The position numbers and the translations under genes are program-made. Below the pieces are notes generated by a model. That model did no database searches, had not been told where the DNA came from, and saw only the letters and a program-made list of their open reading frames with translations. From Hallella mizrahii (lineage in GTDB: Bacteria > Bacteroidota > Bacteroidia > Bacteroidales > Bacteroidaceae): a stretch of 64,000 nt of DNA. Positions 22,344 to 31,540 of the stretch are shown piece by piece. Where the stretch lies: the NCBI RefSeq assembly GCF_009695775.1, contig NZ_VUNG01000018.1, positions 1-64,000 on the forward strand, given 5' to 3'. The first letter of the stretch is position 1. Each line of letters opens with the position of its first letter.

Positions 22344-25300
22344 ATGAAGCAGGTAAAAATCAAATTGCCGCTAAGGACGCTCGCTCTTGCAGGCGGTCTG
22401 TTCCTTTCCGCTACGGCCTTTGCTCAGTCTGGTGCTGTCAAGGGTCAGGTCAAGGATGCTACCGGCGAACCCGTCATGGGTGCTACCATCACTGCCAATG
22501 GCAAGACGGTGGGCATCACCGACATGGACGGTAACTACAGCATCAACGTAGCTCCGGGTACCAAGCTCACATTCACTTACTTGGGCATGGCTCCTCAGAC
22601 CGTTGCCGCAGGTGACAACATGGTTGTCACACTCAAGGCCGACGAGAAGACGCTGGATCAGGTCGTGGTCATCGGCTACGGTGTGGCCAAGAAGACGGAT
22701 GTGACCGGATCCGTTACAGCTATCAAGCCTGACGATATGAACCACGGCTTGCAGACCAATGCTCAGGACATGCTTTCCGGTAAGATCGCCGGTGTGAACG
22801 TCATCAGCACCAACGGTCAGCCGGGTGCCGGCGCACAGATCCGTATCCGTGGCGGTTCGTCACTGAACGCCAGCAACGACCCGTTGATCGTCATCGACGG
22901 TCTGGCCATGGACAACTATGGTGTGCAAGGCTTGACCAACCCTCTCTCGATGGTCAACCCTAACGATATCGAGAGCTTCACCGTGCTCAAGGATGCTTCC
23001 GCCACGGCCATCTACGGTTCACGTGCTTCAAACGGTGTGATCATCATCACCACCAAGAAAGGCCGCTCCGGACAGGCTCCGAAGGTGAGCTACAACGGCA
23101 ATGTCTCTGTCTCTACACACAAGAAACTGATTGACGTCATGGACGGCAACCAGTATCGTGAGTTTATCAAGAATCTCTATGGCGAGGACAGTGACGCTTA
23201 CCGTTCACTGGGTTATAGTAGCCTGAGCGACGAGACCATTACACCTACTTATGACAAGGATGGTCACCTCAACGGCTATAAGAGCAGCTTCGGCACTACT
23301 GGCGACCAGCAGTTTGCCAATACCGACTGGCAAAAGCAGATCTACCGTACCGCTGTCTCTACAGACCACAACATCACGGTGAGTGGCGGTCTGAAGAACA
23401 TGCCTTACCGTGTCAGCCTCGGATACACCAACAACCAAGGTATCGTGAAGACTTCTAAGTTTGAGCGTTACACCGGCAGCTTCAACCTCAGTCCGAGTCT
23501 CCTCGGCGACCACTTGAAACTGAATATCAATGGCAAGGGCATGATTGCCAAGACTCACTACAACGACGGTGGCGTCATCGGTGCTGCCCGCTATATGGAT
23601 CCGACAAAGCCCGTATCGTTCAGCAATGCCGTGTATGACAAGTATTTCGGTGGCTACACGCAGTGGTACAACGCTTCGTCGTCTTATCTCGATCCGACAT
23701 GGGGCGTGTCCTACAACCGCAACGCCACCTCCAACCCGGTGGCCCTGCTGAACATGAAGGACGACCGCGCTACTTCCAAGACTCTCGTGGGCAACATCGA
23801 GGCCGACTATAAGATCCATGGATTTGAGGACTTGCACCTGCATGTCAATGCCGGCGCAGATGTCTCTACCGGTAAACAGAATACCGACATCAGCCGCTTT
23901 TCCTACTCCAACTCTTATTATGGCTACAACGGCTGGAACAAGATGGATACTTACAACCTCTCGTTCTCGGCTTACGCTCAGTATCTCAAGGACTTTGCCG
24001 AGGTGCACCACATCGACGTGATGGCCGGTTACGAATATCAGCACTTCCACAAGAAGACTGACTGGAATGGTTACGGAATGTATCCGAGCACGTGGTCTGA
24101 GGCTGACAAACAGAACAAGCCGTACAATGCACCGACTTCTATCACTCAGTACAAGACTGAGAACTTCCTTGTGTCGTTCTATGGCCGTTTGAACTACAGC
24201 CTGATGGATCGCTACTTGCTCACCTTCACACTGCGTGATGATGGCTCTTCCCGTTTTGCCAAGGGCAATCGCTGGGGTCTCTTCCCCTCTGTGGCTTTGG
24301 CCTGGAAGATGAAGGACGAGAGCTTCCTGAAGAATGTCAACTGGCTCTATGATGCTAAGCTGCGCTTGGGATGGGGTAAGACCGGTCAGCAGGAGGGTAT
24401 CGGTGACTATACCTATATTCCTACCTATACGCCGAACATTGACCACGCTTACTACAGCGTCATCAAGAATGCCAAGGGTGAGGGCGTCACCTATCGCCCG
24501 GATGCTTATAATCCCAACTTGACTTGGGAGAAGACAGCCACTTGGAACGCTGGCCTCGACCTCTCGTTCCTGCGTGACCGCATCACGATGAACCTTGACT
24601 GGTACTACCGTAAGACCACCGACCTGATCAACTCAGTCTACGTCTCCGCCGGTTCGAACTTCCGCAACAAGGTGACCAGCAACATCGGCTCGCTGCACAA
24701 TACCGGTTTCGAGTTCGCTACCACCGTGCGTCCTATCCAGACACCTGCGTTCCGTTGGGAGGTAAATTATAACCTCACCTACAACAAGAACAAGATCGAT
24801 GAGCTCGTCAGCGGCTCCGGCGACAACTACTATGTTGAGACCGGTGGCATCAGTGCCGGTACGGGTGGTACCATTCAGGCACATGCTGTAGGTCATCCTT
24901 CCAATGCTTTCTACGTCTACCAGCAGGTATACGACAAGGACGGCAAGCCTATCCAGAATACATTCGTTGACCGCAATGGCAATGGCTATCTCGACAGCGG
25001 CGACCGCTACTTCTACTATAAACCCGCTCCTGACGTGACCATGGGCTTGGGCAGTAAGTTCATCTATAAGAACTGGGATCTCAGCTTCTCTATGCGTGCC
25101 AGCCTGGGCAACTATGTGTACAACGACAACTTCGCAGGCTCCTGCAATGTGGGTAGTGGTGCTGTCTACACGCTGGGTTATGCCGGCAACCGTCCTGTCA
25201 AGGCAGTGGAGTTAGGATTCAACAGTCCTTCTACTGAGCAGTTCTATTCTGACTACTTCGTGGAGAACGCTTCCTTCCTGAAGATGGACAATATCACGCT

Positions 25301-25493
25301 GGGTTACTCCTTCGACAGCCTGTTCAAGGCCAACAAGTATCAGGGCATCAGCGGCCGTCTGTACCTTACTGCACAGAACGTGTTCACCATCACCAACTAC
25401 AGTGGCATGGATCCTGAGATCACCAACGGTATCGACAACTCGCTCTATCCGCGTCCTTTCACCGTGATCTTTGGTTTGAACTTGAATTTCTAA
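22344..25493 (+). CDS. susC: SusC-like TonB-linked outer membrane protein
   Basis: 1049 aa; VKGQVKDATGEPVMGATI, VVVIGYG, IRIRGGSSLNASNDPLIVIDG, SRASNGVIIITTKKG. Confidence 0.95.
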   Translation: MKQVKIKLPLRTLALAGGLFLSATAFAQSGAVKGQVKDATGEPVMGATITANGKTVGITDMDGNYSINVAPGTKLTFTYLGMAPQTVAAGDNMVVTLKADEKTLDQVVVIGYGVAKKTDVTGSVTAIKPDDMNHGLQTNAQDMLSGKIAGVNVISTNGQPGAGAQIRIRGGSSLNASNDPLIVIDGLAMDNYGVQGLTNPLSMVNPNDIESFTVLKDASATAIYGSRASNGVIIITTKKGRSGQAPKVSYNGNVSVSTHKKLIDVMDGNQYREFIKNLYGEDSDAYRSLGYSSLSDETITPTYDKDGHLNGYKSSFGTTGDQQFANTDWQKQIYRTAVSTDHNITVSGGLKNMPYRVSLGYTNNQGIVKTSKFERYTGSFNLSPSLLGDHLKLNINGKGMIAKTHYNDGGVIGAARYMDPTKPVSFSNAVYDKYFGGYTQWYNASSSYLDPTWGVSYNRNATSNPVALLNMKDDRATSKTLVGNIEADYKIHGFEDLHLHVNAGADVSTGKQNTDISRFSYSNSYYGYNGWNKMDTYNLSFSAYAQYLKDFAEVHHIDVMAGYEYQHFHKKTDWNGYGMYPSTWSEADKQNKPYNAPTSITQYKTENFLVSFYGRLNYSLMDRYLLTFTLRDDGSSRFAKGNRWGLFPSVALAWKMKDESFLKNVNWLYDAKLRLGWGKTGQQEGIGDYTYIPTYTPNIDHAYYSVIKNAKGEGVTYRPDAYNPNLTWEKTATWNAGLDLSFLRDRITMNLDWYYRKTTDLINSVYVSAGSNFRNKVTSNIGSLHNTGFEFATTVRPIQTPAFRWEVNYNLTYNKNKIDELVSGSGDNYYVETGGISAGTGGTIQAHAVGHPSNAFYVYQQVYDKDGKPIQNTFVDRNGNGYLDSGDRYFYYKPAPDVTMGLGSKFIYKNWDLSFSMRASLGNYVYNDNFAGSCNVGSGAVYTLGYAGNRPVKAVELGFNSPSTEQFYSDYFVENASFLKMDNITLGYSFDSLFKANKYQGISGRLYLTAQNVFTITNYSGMDPEITNGIDNSLYPRPFTVIFGLNLNF

Positions 25494-25514
25494 ATTCCTA
25501 ATAGAAAAATAGTC

Positions 25515-27152
25515 ATGAAAATCTTTAGATATAAAAATATCATTCCTGCCGTCGCTCTCGCTGTGGCTTCCTTGGGGATGACCTCTTGTGTAGGCGACCT
25601 CGACGTGGACAACATCAATCCACAGCAGGTAGCGACACCGGACTACGATGCCGTATTAAATAAGGTGTATGCCAACATGGTGCTCACCGGTCAGACAGGT
25701 CCTGCCGGAAACGGTGACCTCGACGACATCGATGAGGGTACCTCCAGCATGATCCGTCAGTTGTGGAACGCCAACGAGCTGACAACCGATGAGGCAGAGT
25801 GCATCTGGGGCGATGCCGGTATCCCGGAGTTCAACCACAACTCCTGGAGCGACAACCACCCGATGATGAAGGCACTGTACTATCGTCTTTATTTCGGTAT
25901 CACGTTGGCTAACTATTATCTCGACCAGACAGTCGGATCTACCGATGCTGGTATTTCCACCAAGCGTGCTGAGGCTCGCTTCATGCGTGCACTCTACTAT
26001 TCCTATCTGATGGATCTCTACGGCAACGTGCCCTTCACTACGAAGACCTCTACTGAGTCTGCGCCCCAGGCCAGCCGCACTAAGATCTTCCGCTTTGTGC
26101 AGGATGAGCTGCTCGAAGTGTCTGGTGAAAAGGGCGGTTCTACAGAGGTGCTCTCCGATGCCAAGGTATACAATGGCAACGAGAACGGCTACGGACGTGC
26201 CAACAAGGCTGCTGCCTGGCTGCTGCTCGCACGCAACTATCTCAACAGCGGAGTTTACACAGGTACAGAAAAGAACGACTCTGCTAAGATCTACGCTGGC
26301 AAGGTCATCGACTCTCCTTATAAGCTTAGCACAGAGGCTTCGGGCAGCTATACTGGCTTCCAGAAACTGTTTATGGGTGACAATGACACCAATGGCGCTC
26401 AGAACGAGATCATCCTGCCTGCTATCCACGACGGTGATAAGACACAGACTTGGGGTGGCTGCCTCTTCCTGATCGCTTCGACCACCGACGCTGATGTTCT
26501 GAAAGACTATCCTACCGGTACGTCTGAGAACTGGGGTGGTAATCACGCCCGCAAGCAGTTCGTGCAGAAGTTCTTCCCCAGCAGTGAGCCTGCTGCCGGA
26601 ACACCGGCTGATGTCAGTGCTGAGGCTAAGGACGACCGCGCGCTCTTCTATACAAAAGGTCACACTGAGAGCATTTCTAAAGAGACCGACTTCAAGAGCG
26701 GATTTGCTTATGTGAAGTTCATTAACCGTCATAGCGACGGAACCAACCCGAAGAACTCTCAGTTTGTCGATGTCGACTTCCCGATGATGCGTGTGGCTGA
26801 GGCTTACCTGACTTATGCTGAGGCTGACGCTCGCCTGAACGGAAACAAGTGCACTGCTGATGGTCTGGCAAAGGTCAATGCCCTGCGTGAGCGTGCCCAT
26901 GCTGCCACACTCTCCAGCTGCACGCTCGACAATCTCTGCGACGAGTGGAGCCGTGAGTTCGCCTATGAAGGACGTCGCCGTATGGATCTCATCCGATTCG
27001 GCAAGTTCGGCGGACAGAGCGACTATACATGGGAATGGATGGGTGGCACAAAGAACGGTACACCGTTTGACAAGCACTTCAACATCTTCCCGATCCCGAA
27101 CAGCGATATCAACGCCAACACAACGGGCTTGAAGCAGAACCCGGGTTATTAA
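25515..27152 (+). CDS. susD: SusD-like starch-binding lipoprotein (RagB/SusD)
   Basis: 545 aa; lipobox MTSC, RAEARFMRALYYSYLMDLYGNVPF, EFAYEGRRRMDLIRFGKF, IFPIPNSDI. Confidence 0.95.
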   Translation: MKIFRYKNIIPAVALAVASLGMTSCVGDLDVDNINPQQVATPDYDAVLNKVYANMVLTGQTGPAGNGDLDDIDEGTSSMIRQLWNANELTTDEAECIWGDAGIPEFNHNSWSDNHPMMKALYYRLYFGITLANYYLDQTVGSTDAGISTKRAEARFMRALYYSYLMDLYGNVPFTTKTSTESAPQASRTKIFRFVQDELLEVSGEKGGSTEVLSDAKVYNGNENGYGRANKAAAWLLLARNYLNSGVYTGTEKNDSAKIYAGKVIDSPYKLSTEASGSYTGFQKLFMGDNDTNGAQNEIILPAIHDGDKTQTWGGCLFLIASTTDADVLKDYPTGTSENWGGNHARKQFVQKFFPSSEPAAGTPADVSAEAKDDRALFYTKGHTESISKETDFKSGFAYVKFINRHSDGTNPKNSQFVDVDFPMMRVAEAYLTYAEADARLNGNKCTADGLAKVNALRERAHAATLSSCTLDNLCDEWSREFAYEGRRRMDLIRFGKFGGQSDYTWEWMGGTKNGTPFDKHFNIFPIPNSDINANTTGLKQNPGY

Positions 27153-27185
27153 TTCTTAATCTTATAATACTTAGAATCATACGAT

Positions 27186-28358
27186 ATGAAAAAGATAGGT
27201 TTATGGACGATGTCGCTGCTGGCCGTGGGTGCTGTTGCACTCACCAGTTGCGACGCTGACCGGGACGATAACCCCGTGCTGACCGTCCCAAGCTCATTCA
27301 ATCTTCTCAAGCCGGATATGGCAGATAATGTCATCGACTTGGCCAACACTACCTCCGTGGAAGTTCAGGCTGAGGCAGCACCGGACTTCGGTGGCTTCCC
27401 CACAGAGACAACCTACTGGATGCAGGTGACCGGCGAGGACAACAAGGACTTCTCCAAGAAGGACGAGATCTATTCTCTCTCTACCACCTCCAATTCCACC
27501 ACATACAACGCTCCTGCCAAGGAGGTGGACTACTGTGTGATGCAGGTCAAGGGATGGGATGATGCTTCCAAGGTAGAGTATGGCAAGCCCGTGACGCTCA
27601 ATGTGCGCTTGGTGGCCTGCCCGAAGAATCTCAATGACAGTGCACACTATGTGTACTCTACAGCCCAGCAGATCAAGGTCTATCCTTACTTCATTAAGGA
27701 GAGTTTGCCAGACTTCTGGTATCTCACCGGTGGCATGATTGCTGACGGCGGTTGGGGCAACGACATCGCAAAGGTCGGAACAAGCATGATCCCGATGTAC
27801 GTCAAGAAGGGTGCCGAGTACGACAAGTTTACAGGTGCTGGTGTAGTCGAGTACACAGGCTACTTTGCACAGGGTACATTCAAGATCATCGCCCCTGCCG
27901 GTTTGTCAAACTGGAACTATGGTATGTGCGGTGGTACGATTAACTCTGCAGGTGGTTCTGGCTTCGCTTATCGTGACGGCGGTGACGATCCCGGCAACAT
28001 CACTGTTGAGGAAGCTGGCTTCTATACGCTTGACCTCAACACCACAGAGCACACGCTCAACGTCAGTCCATACAAGGGCGATGTCAAGGACTACACCGCT
28101 ATGAAGGTGGGTGACAACGACATGGCTCCTGTGACCACAGTGGCAGGTGGCAAGAACCACGACTGGTATGCTACGGTAACGTTCGCTGCTGATACAGAAC
28201 TGACCTTCACTGCCGGTGACGGCACCACATGGGGCTCCGCTGTGTTCCCCTGCGCCATTGCTAACGTAGGTGGCAGCAAGATCCCTGTCGCCAAGGGCAC
28301 GTACAAGGTCTACTTCAACGATATCATGGGTGCTTACTCTTTCGTGGAACAGAAATAA
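27186..28358 (+). CDS. SusE-like outer membrane lipoprotein
   Basis: Lipobox LTSC; SusE/SusF-like Ig and starch-binding domains; directly after susD. Confidence 0.85.
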   Translation: MKKIGLWTMSLLAVGAVALTSCDADRDDNPVLTVPSSFNLLKPDMADNVIDLANTTSVEVQAEAAPDFGGFPTETTYWMQVTGEDNKDFSKKDEIYSLSTTSNSTTYNAPAKEVDYCVMQVKGWDDASKVEYGKPVTLNVRLVACPKNLNDSAHYVYSTAQQIKVYPYFIKESLPDFWYLTGGMIADGGWGNDIAKVGTSMIPMYVKKGAEYDKFTGAGVVEYTGYFAQGTFKIIAPAGLSNWNYGMCGGTINSAGGSGFAYRDGGDDPGNITVEEAGFYTLDLNTTEHTLNVSPYKGDVKDYTAMKVGDNDMAPVTTVAGGKNHDWYATVTFAADTELTFTAGDGTTWGSAVFPCAIANVGGSKIPVAKGTYKVYFNDIMGAYSFVEQK

Positions 28359-28371
28359 GTGATTACATCAC

Positions 28372-28394
28372 GGCATGGGGCTCGTCCCCATGCC
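28372..28394. other. Intercistronic hairpin between susE-like and susF-like genes
   Basis: GGCATGGGG-CTCGT-CCCCATGCC, 9-bp perfect stem followed by TTTAAAA. Confidence 0.8.
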
Positions 28395-28413
28395 TTTAAA
28401 AGAAACAATCATT

Positions 28414-29850
28414 ATGAAAATCAAATCATATTTACTGGCTGGCCTTGCTATGTTGGCCATGGCTTCCTGCGATGACAGTTTCAACGACTGGACACAGCAG
28501 GCCACCAATACCGAGAAAGATGCCATCTCCTTTGGCAATGGCACAGTCAATGAGGTGGGACTGATAGACTTTGCCAACCTCCCCGAGGGTACTGACTCTG
28601 TGCAGGTTTGCACCATCAGCGCTGCTCCTACCACTTCTTCCGACACTTACAAGTCTTCTTACTCGATCATCTTCTCCTACACCAATCCCGCTACAAGCAA
28701 GGTCGAGGAGACCACGCTCAACATGAGCAAGGACGGCAAGGTGGCTTTCAGCGAGCTGAAGAGCTATGTGGAGGCTACCTACGGCAAGCGTCCTACTGAG
28801 CGCGACCTCGCCTCTGTAGCTCGTGTGTCTTTCAGCAATGGTACGACTGCTACTTATCTCAATTCCGACAACTTCACTGTCAAGGTGAAGCCGCAGGCTC
28901 CTGAGATCGAGCAGGCTTATTACTATATCGGTGCAGCTAACGGATGGAGCACAACAGACCAGACCTACAAGCTGACTAACAGCGGTCTCGATGTCTATGA
29001 CGATCCTGAGTTCTCTGTAGTGGTGCCGGTCGTCTATGACAAGGATGGTAAACGCCAGGACAACTGGTTCAAGATTGCTCCTGCATCTGCTTATTCTGCT
29101 CCTGACTTCTGGTCATATGATAAATTCATCGGTGCTGCTACGAATGGTGAGTCTGCTGCTGAGGGCTCTTTCGTGCAGGGTAAGGATGCTCAGGCTTTCA
29201 ACATCAACGACGCTGACGCTAAGTACTACAAGATCACCTTCAACTTGATGACCCGTAAGTACAAGGTGGAAGGCCTGAACTTCAGCGAGTACCTCTATAT
29301 GGCTGGTAATGCCAATGGCTGGCACCAGATCGACTTCTTGAGCACAAGCACCTATGATGGTAAGTACACAGGTTTCATGTATCTCGACACAAACGGCTTC
29401 AAGTTCTGCTCACAGGCTGACTGGCAAGGTAAGAACTATGGTGCTGGTGCTGCCGATGGTACCCTTTCTGATTCTGGTGACAACATTACTTCTCTGCCTA
29501 AGGGCGATGGTTACTACAAGGTGGATGTCGACCTCTCCAAGAACACGGTTGCCTATACACGGATCAATACCATTGGTATGATCGGTGACGCTACTGCCGG
29601 TGGCTGGAGCGAAGACACGCCGATGACCTATAACGCTACTGAGCGTTGCTGGGAAGCCAAGGGTGTGACACTGAAGAAAGGCGACCTGAAGTTCCGTGCC
29701 AACAATGATTGGACAATCAACTGGGGTGGCAAGGGCTTAGCTGCTTTGACACAGGGCGGCGACAACCTCAAAGTTGAGGCCGGTACCTACGATGTCCAGC
29801 TCTTCGCTTGGTGTAATGGCAAGGCTTACGCCGTGCTGACAAGGAAGTAA
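28414..29850 (+). CDS. SusF-like outer membrane starch-binding lipoprotein
   Basis: Start ATGAAAATCAAATCA; lipobox MASC; repeated starch-binding modules (YIGAANGWS, YMAGNANGWHQ). Confidence 0.85.
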   Translation: MKIKSYLLAGLAMLAMASCDDSFNDWTQQATNTEKDAISFGNGTVNEVGLIDFANLPEGTDSVQVCTISAAPTTSSDTYKSSYSIIFSYTNPATSKVEETTLNMSKDGKVAFSELKSYVEATYGKRPTERDLASVARVSFSNGTTATYLNSDNFTVKVKPQAPEIEQAYYYIGAANGWSTTDQTYKLTNSGLDVYDDPEFSVVVPVVYDKDGKRQDNWFKIAPASAYSAPDFWSYDKFIGAATNGESAAEGSFVQGKDAQAFNINDADAKYYKITFNLMTRKYKVEGLNFSEYLYMAGNANGWHQIDFLSTSTYDGKYTGFMYLDTNGFKFCSQADWQGKNYGAGAADGTLSDSGDNITSLPKGDGYYKVDVDLSKNTVAYTRINTIGMIGDATAGGWSEDTPMTYNATERCWEAKGVTLKKGDLKFRANNDWTINWGGKGLAALTQGGDNLKVEAGTYDVQLFAWCNGKAYAVLTRK

Positions 29851-29880
29851 TTTTTACCGCTTTATCATTATATCGTGAAG

Positions 29881-29911
29881 AGGGCAGCTCCGTTACGGGG
29901 CTGCCCTTTTT
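29881..29911 (+). terminator. Terminator of susCDEF operon
   Basis: AGGGCAGC..GCTGCCCTTTTT. Confidence 0.8.
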
Positions 29912-29952
29912 CGTTTTCTTTCTATTTCGGCCCCCGTTCGTGGGTAGCAGGG

Positions 29953-29981
29953 GACGCTGCGCAGCAGCGTCTTACAGGACG
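29953..29981. repeat. REP-like hairpin A
   Basis: GACGCTGC-GCA-GCAGCGTC + TTACAGGACG, downstream of RAYT gene. Confidence 0.7.
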
Positions 29982-29990
29982 ATGCCTCCA

Positions 29991-31013
29991 TCACTCGCAT
30001 AGCCGCCGTGCTATCTCGTTGAGTCCGAGGCACTCCGAGCGCGTGATGGTCTTGCGCTCGTTGCTGTGATAGGTAGGACCGAGGAAGAGAAGCTGACCGA
30101 GAGCGCAGGCATCAAAGCTCTTGCCCGACGGCTTTGCCAAAGGGGCAAAGCCGTTGTCCTTGAGGATGATCTCCGGGAAACCTGCATCGAAGGCTGCGCG
30201 CATGACAGCCTTCTCGCCCGGTGACACCGAGGGCGATACCAGAACGGCACCCTGACGGCAGAGAGCCAACGTCTCCGCTGTTTTTGCTGCTATCTGCTTC
30301 TCGGAGAGGCTGCGCGAGCACTGTATTTGGACAAGCATCGGACGACGAAGCAAGAAGAGGTTCCCCAAACCGGAAAATGTCATCCCCTTCCACACTAACG
30401 ACCGCTGGACCCGGAAGAACTCCGGGTGCTCGCGCTTGACGAGGAGACGGCGGGGATTGTCGGCGAGATAGTGCTTCCAGATGTCGAGCTGTCCCCCGCG
30501 GAGGAGGACTTTGTCATTGTAGTTGAGCTCGAAGAGAATGCCGTGGTCGGAGGCTTTACGATGAGCATCTTTGTGCTGACGCTGCGCAGCAGCGTCGTAC
30601 AGAACGGGACAAAGGGCATGGAAGGCTTGTCGGCAGCCGGTCTTGAAGCCGTTGAGGACCTTTCCCAACGGGTTCGCCATCTTGCCGGTGATGAAGAGGA
30701 TGGCATGGAAATGGTCGGGCATGAGTTGGAAGGCGATGCCTGTCATTTCAGGGAAACGTGCTAGCATGCCTGACCAGTTGTCGAAGATAGCCGCGCCAAG
30801 TGGCGTAGGCACCGTGTGGGGCGCATCGGGATCGCCGTAGGGTTTGTGCACATCGCCCACTACCTTGCCAAAGAGCGGGAGCCGCCCTTCCGTAACCATT
30901 GTGACAAGATAGATGCATCGGGAGCTGTAGTCATGGCCGTCAAGACGCCGTTTCATGGAGGGTTTCTTTTCCCCAGCATACAGTCGCTTCTTTTTACGTG
31001 CTTCTTCATCCAT
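29991..31013 (-). CDS. REP-associated HUH/Y1 transposase (RAYT/TnpA_REP-like) with C-terminal extension
   Basis: FQLMPDHFHAILFI (HUH), DIWKHYLADNPRR (probable Tyr region), flanking REP-like hairpins; start MDEEARKKKRLYAGEKK at 31013 preceded by TATCTTTG (31037-31044). Confidence 0.8.
   Translation of the reverse strand: MDEEARKKKRLYAGEKKPSMKRRLDGHDYSSRCIYLVTMVTEGRLPLFGKVVGDVHKPYGDPDAPHTVPTPLGAAIFDNWSGMLARFPEMTGIAFQLMPDHFHAILFITGKMANPLGKVLNGFKTGCRQAFHALCPVLYDAAAQRQHKDAHRKASDHGILFELNYNDKVLLRGGQLDIWKHYLADNPRRLLVKREHPEFFRVQRSLVWKGMTFSGLGNLFLLRRPMLVQIQCSRSLSEKQIAAKTAETLALCRQGAVLVSPSVSPGEKAVMRAAFDAGFPEIILKDNGFAPLAKPSGKSFDACALGQLLFLGPTYHSNERKTITRSECLGLNEIARRLCE
30578..30606. repeat. REP-like hairpin B inside the RAYT ORF
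   Basis: GACGCTGCGCAGCAGCGTC + GTACAGAACG; 27/29 identical to hairpin A. Confidence 0.75.
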
Positions 31014-31098
31014 GCTGCAAGTTTTTTGAGATGCGGCAAAGATAAGGAAAAAAGAGACACGGGGCAAGGCTTTGCGGCCTCTTTTTTCAAAAAAACAG

Positions 31099-31125
31099 GC
31101 GCTGCTGCATAGCAGCGGCCTACGG
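31099..31125. repeat. REP-like hairpin C
   Basis: GCGCTGCTGCATAGCAGCGGCCTACGG upstream of RAYT gene. Confidence 0.65.
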
Positions 31126-31304
31126 CCCCCAGCCCACCACACCCACAAAAGACATGGCAGAAGGAGAGAGGCCGGGAACGAAGGGCAGGGCAAGAGAGGC
31201 AGAAATCAAAAGCCAAAGGGAGAGAGGCTGGAAACGAAGAGAAGGAGGAGAGAGGGGGGAAAGGTAGGACGGAAAGAGTGAGCGGGCAGCGGTGGGCTGG
31301 GATT

Positions 31305-31329
31305 CCGTAGGGTGCTGCTTTGCAGCGTC
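31305..31329. repeat. REP-like hairpin D, inverted relative to A-C
   Basis: Reverse complement reads GACGCTGCAAAGCAGCACCCTACGG. Confidence 0.6.
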
Positions 31330-31353
31330 GGGCTGGGTTGGCTGGAACAGCGA

Positions 31354-31371
31354 TGCGCAAACGTTTACGCA
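31354..31371. promoter_or_regulatory. LacI-type operator TGCGCAAACGTTTACGCA upstream of amylase
   Basis: Near-palindrome; core AAACGTTT 31359-31366. Confidence 0.7.
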
Positions 31372-31423
31372 AAATAAAACATAATTGATAAAAATCATGC
31401 AATAGCGCAACAAGAACTTTTCG

Positions 31424-31431
31424 TAATTTCG
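31424..31431 (+). promoter_or_regulatory. -7-like element TAATTTCG of amylase gene
   Basis: One mismatch to TAnnTTTG, at the same 57-nt spacing. Confidence 0.5.
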
Positions 31432-31540
31432 CAAAAGAAAAGCCAAAAGACGGCAGAAAGCCAAAAGGCAGCAAAAAAGTTATATCCACTTTGCGTCAAC
31501 ACAAAGAGAGAAATCTGAAAACAAATATAATATCAATAAT

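Noticed and set aside
23205-24446. 413-aa minus-strand ORF
   Set aside because: Antisense to susC; shadow ORF.
25656-27077. 473-aa minus-strand ORF
   Set aside because: Antisense to susD; no recognisable domain.
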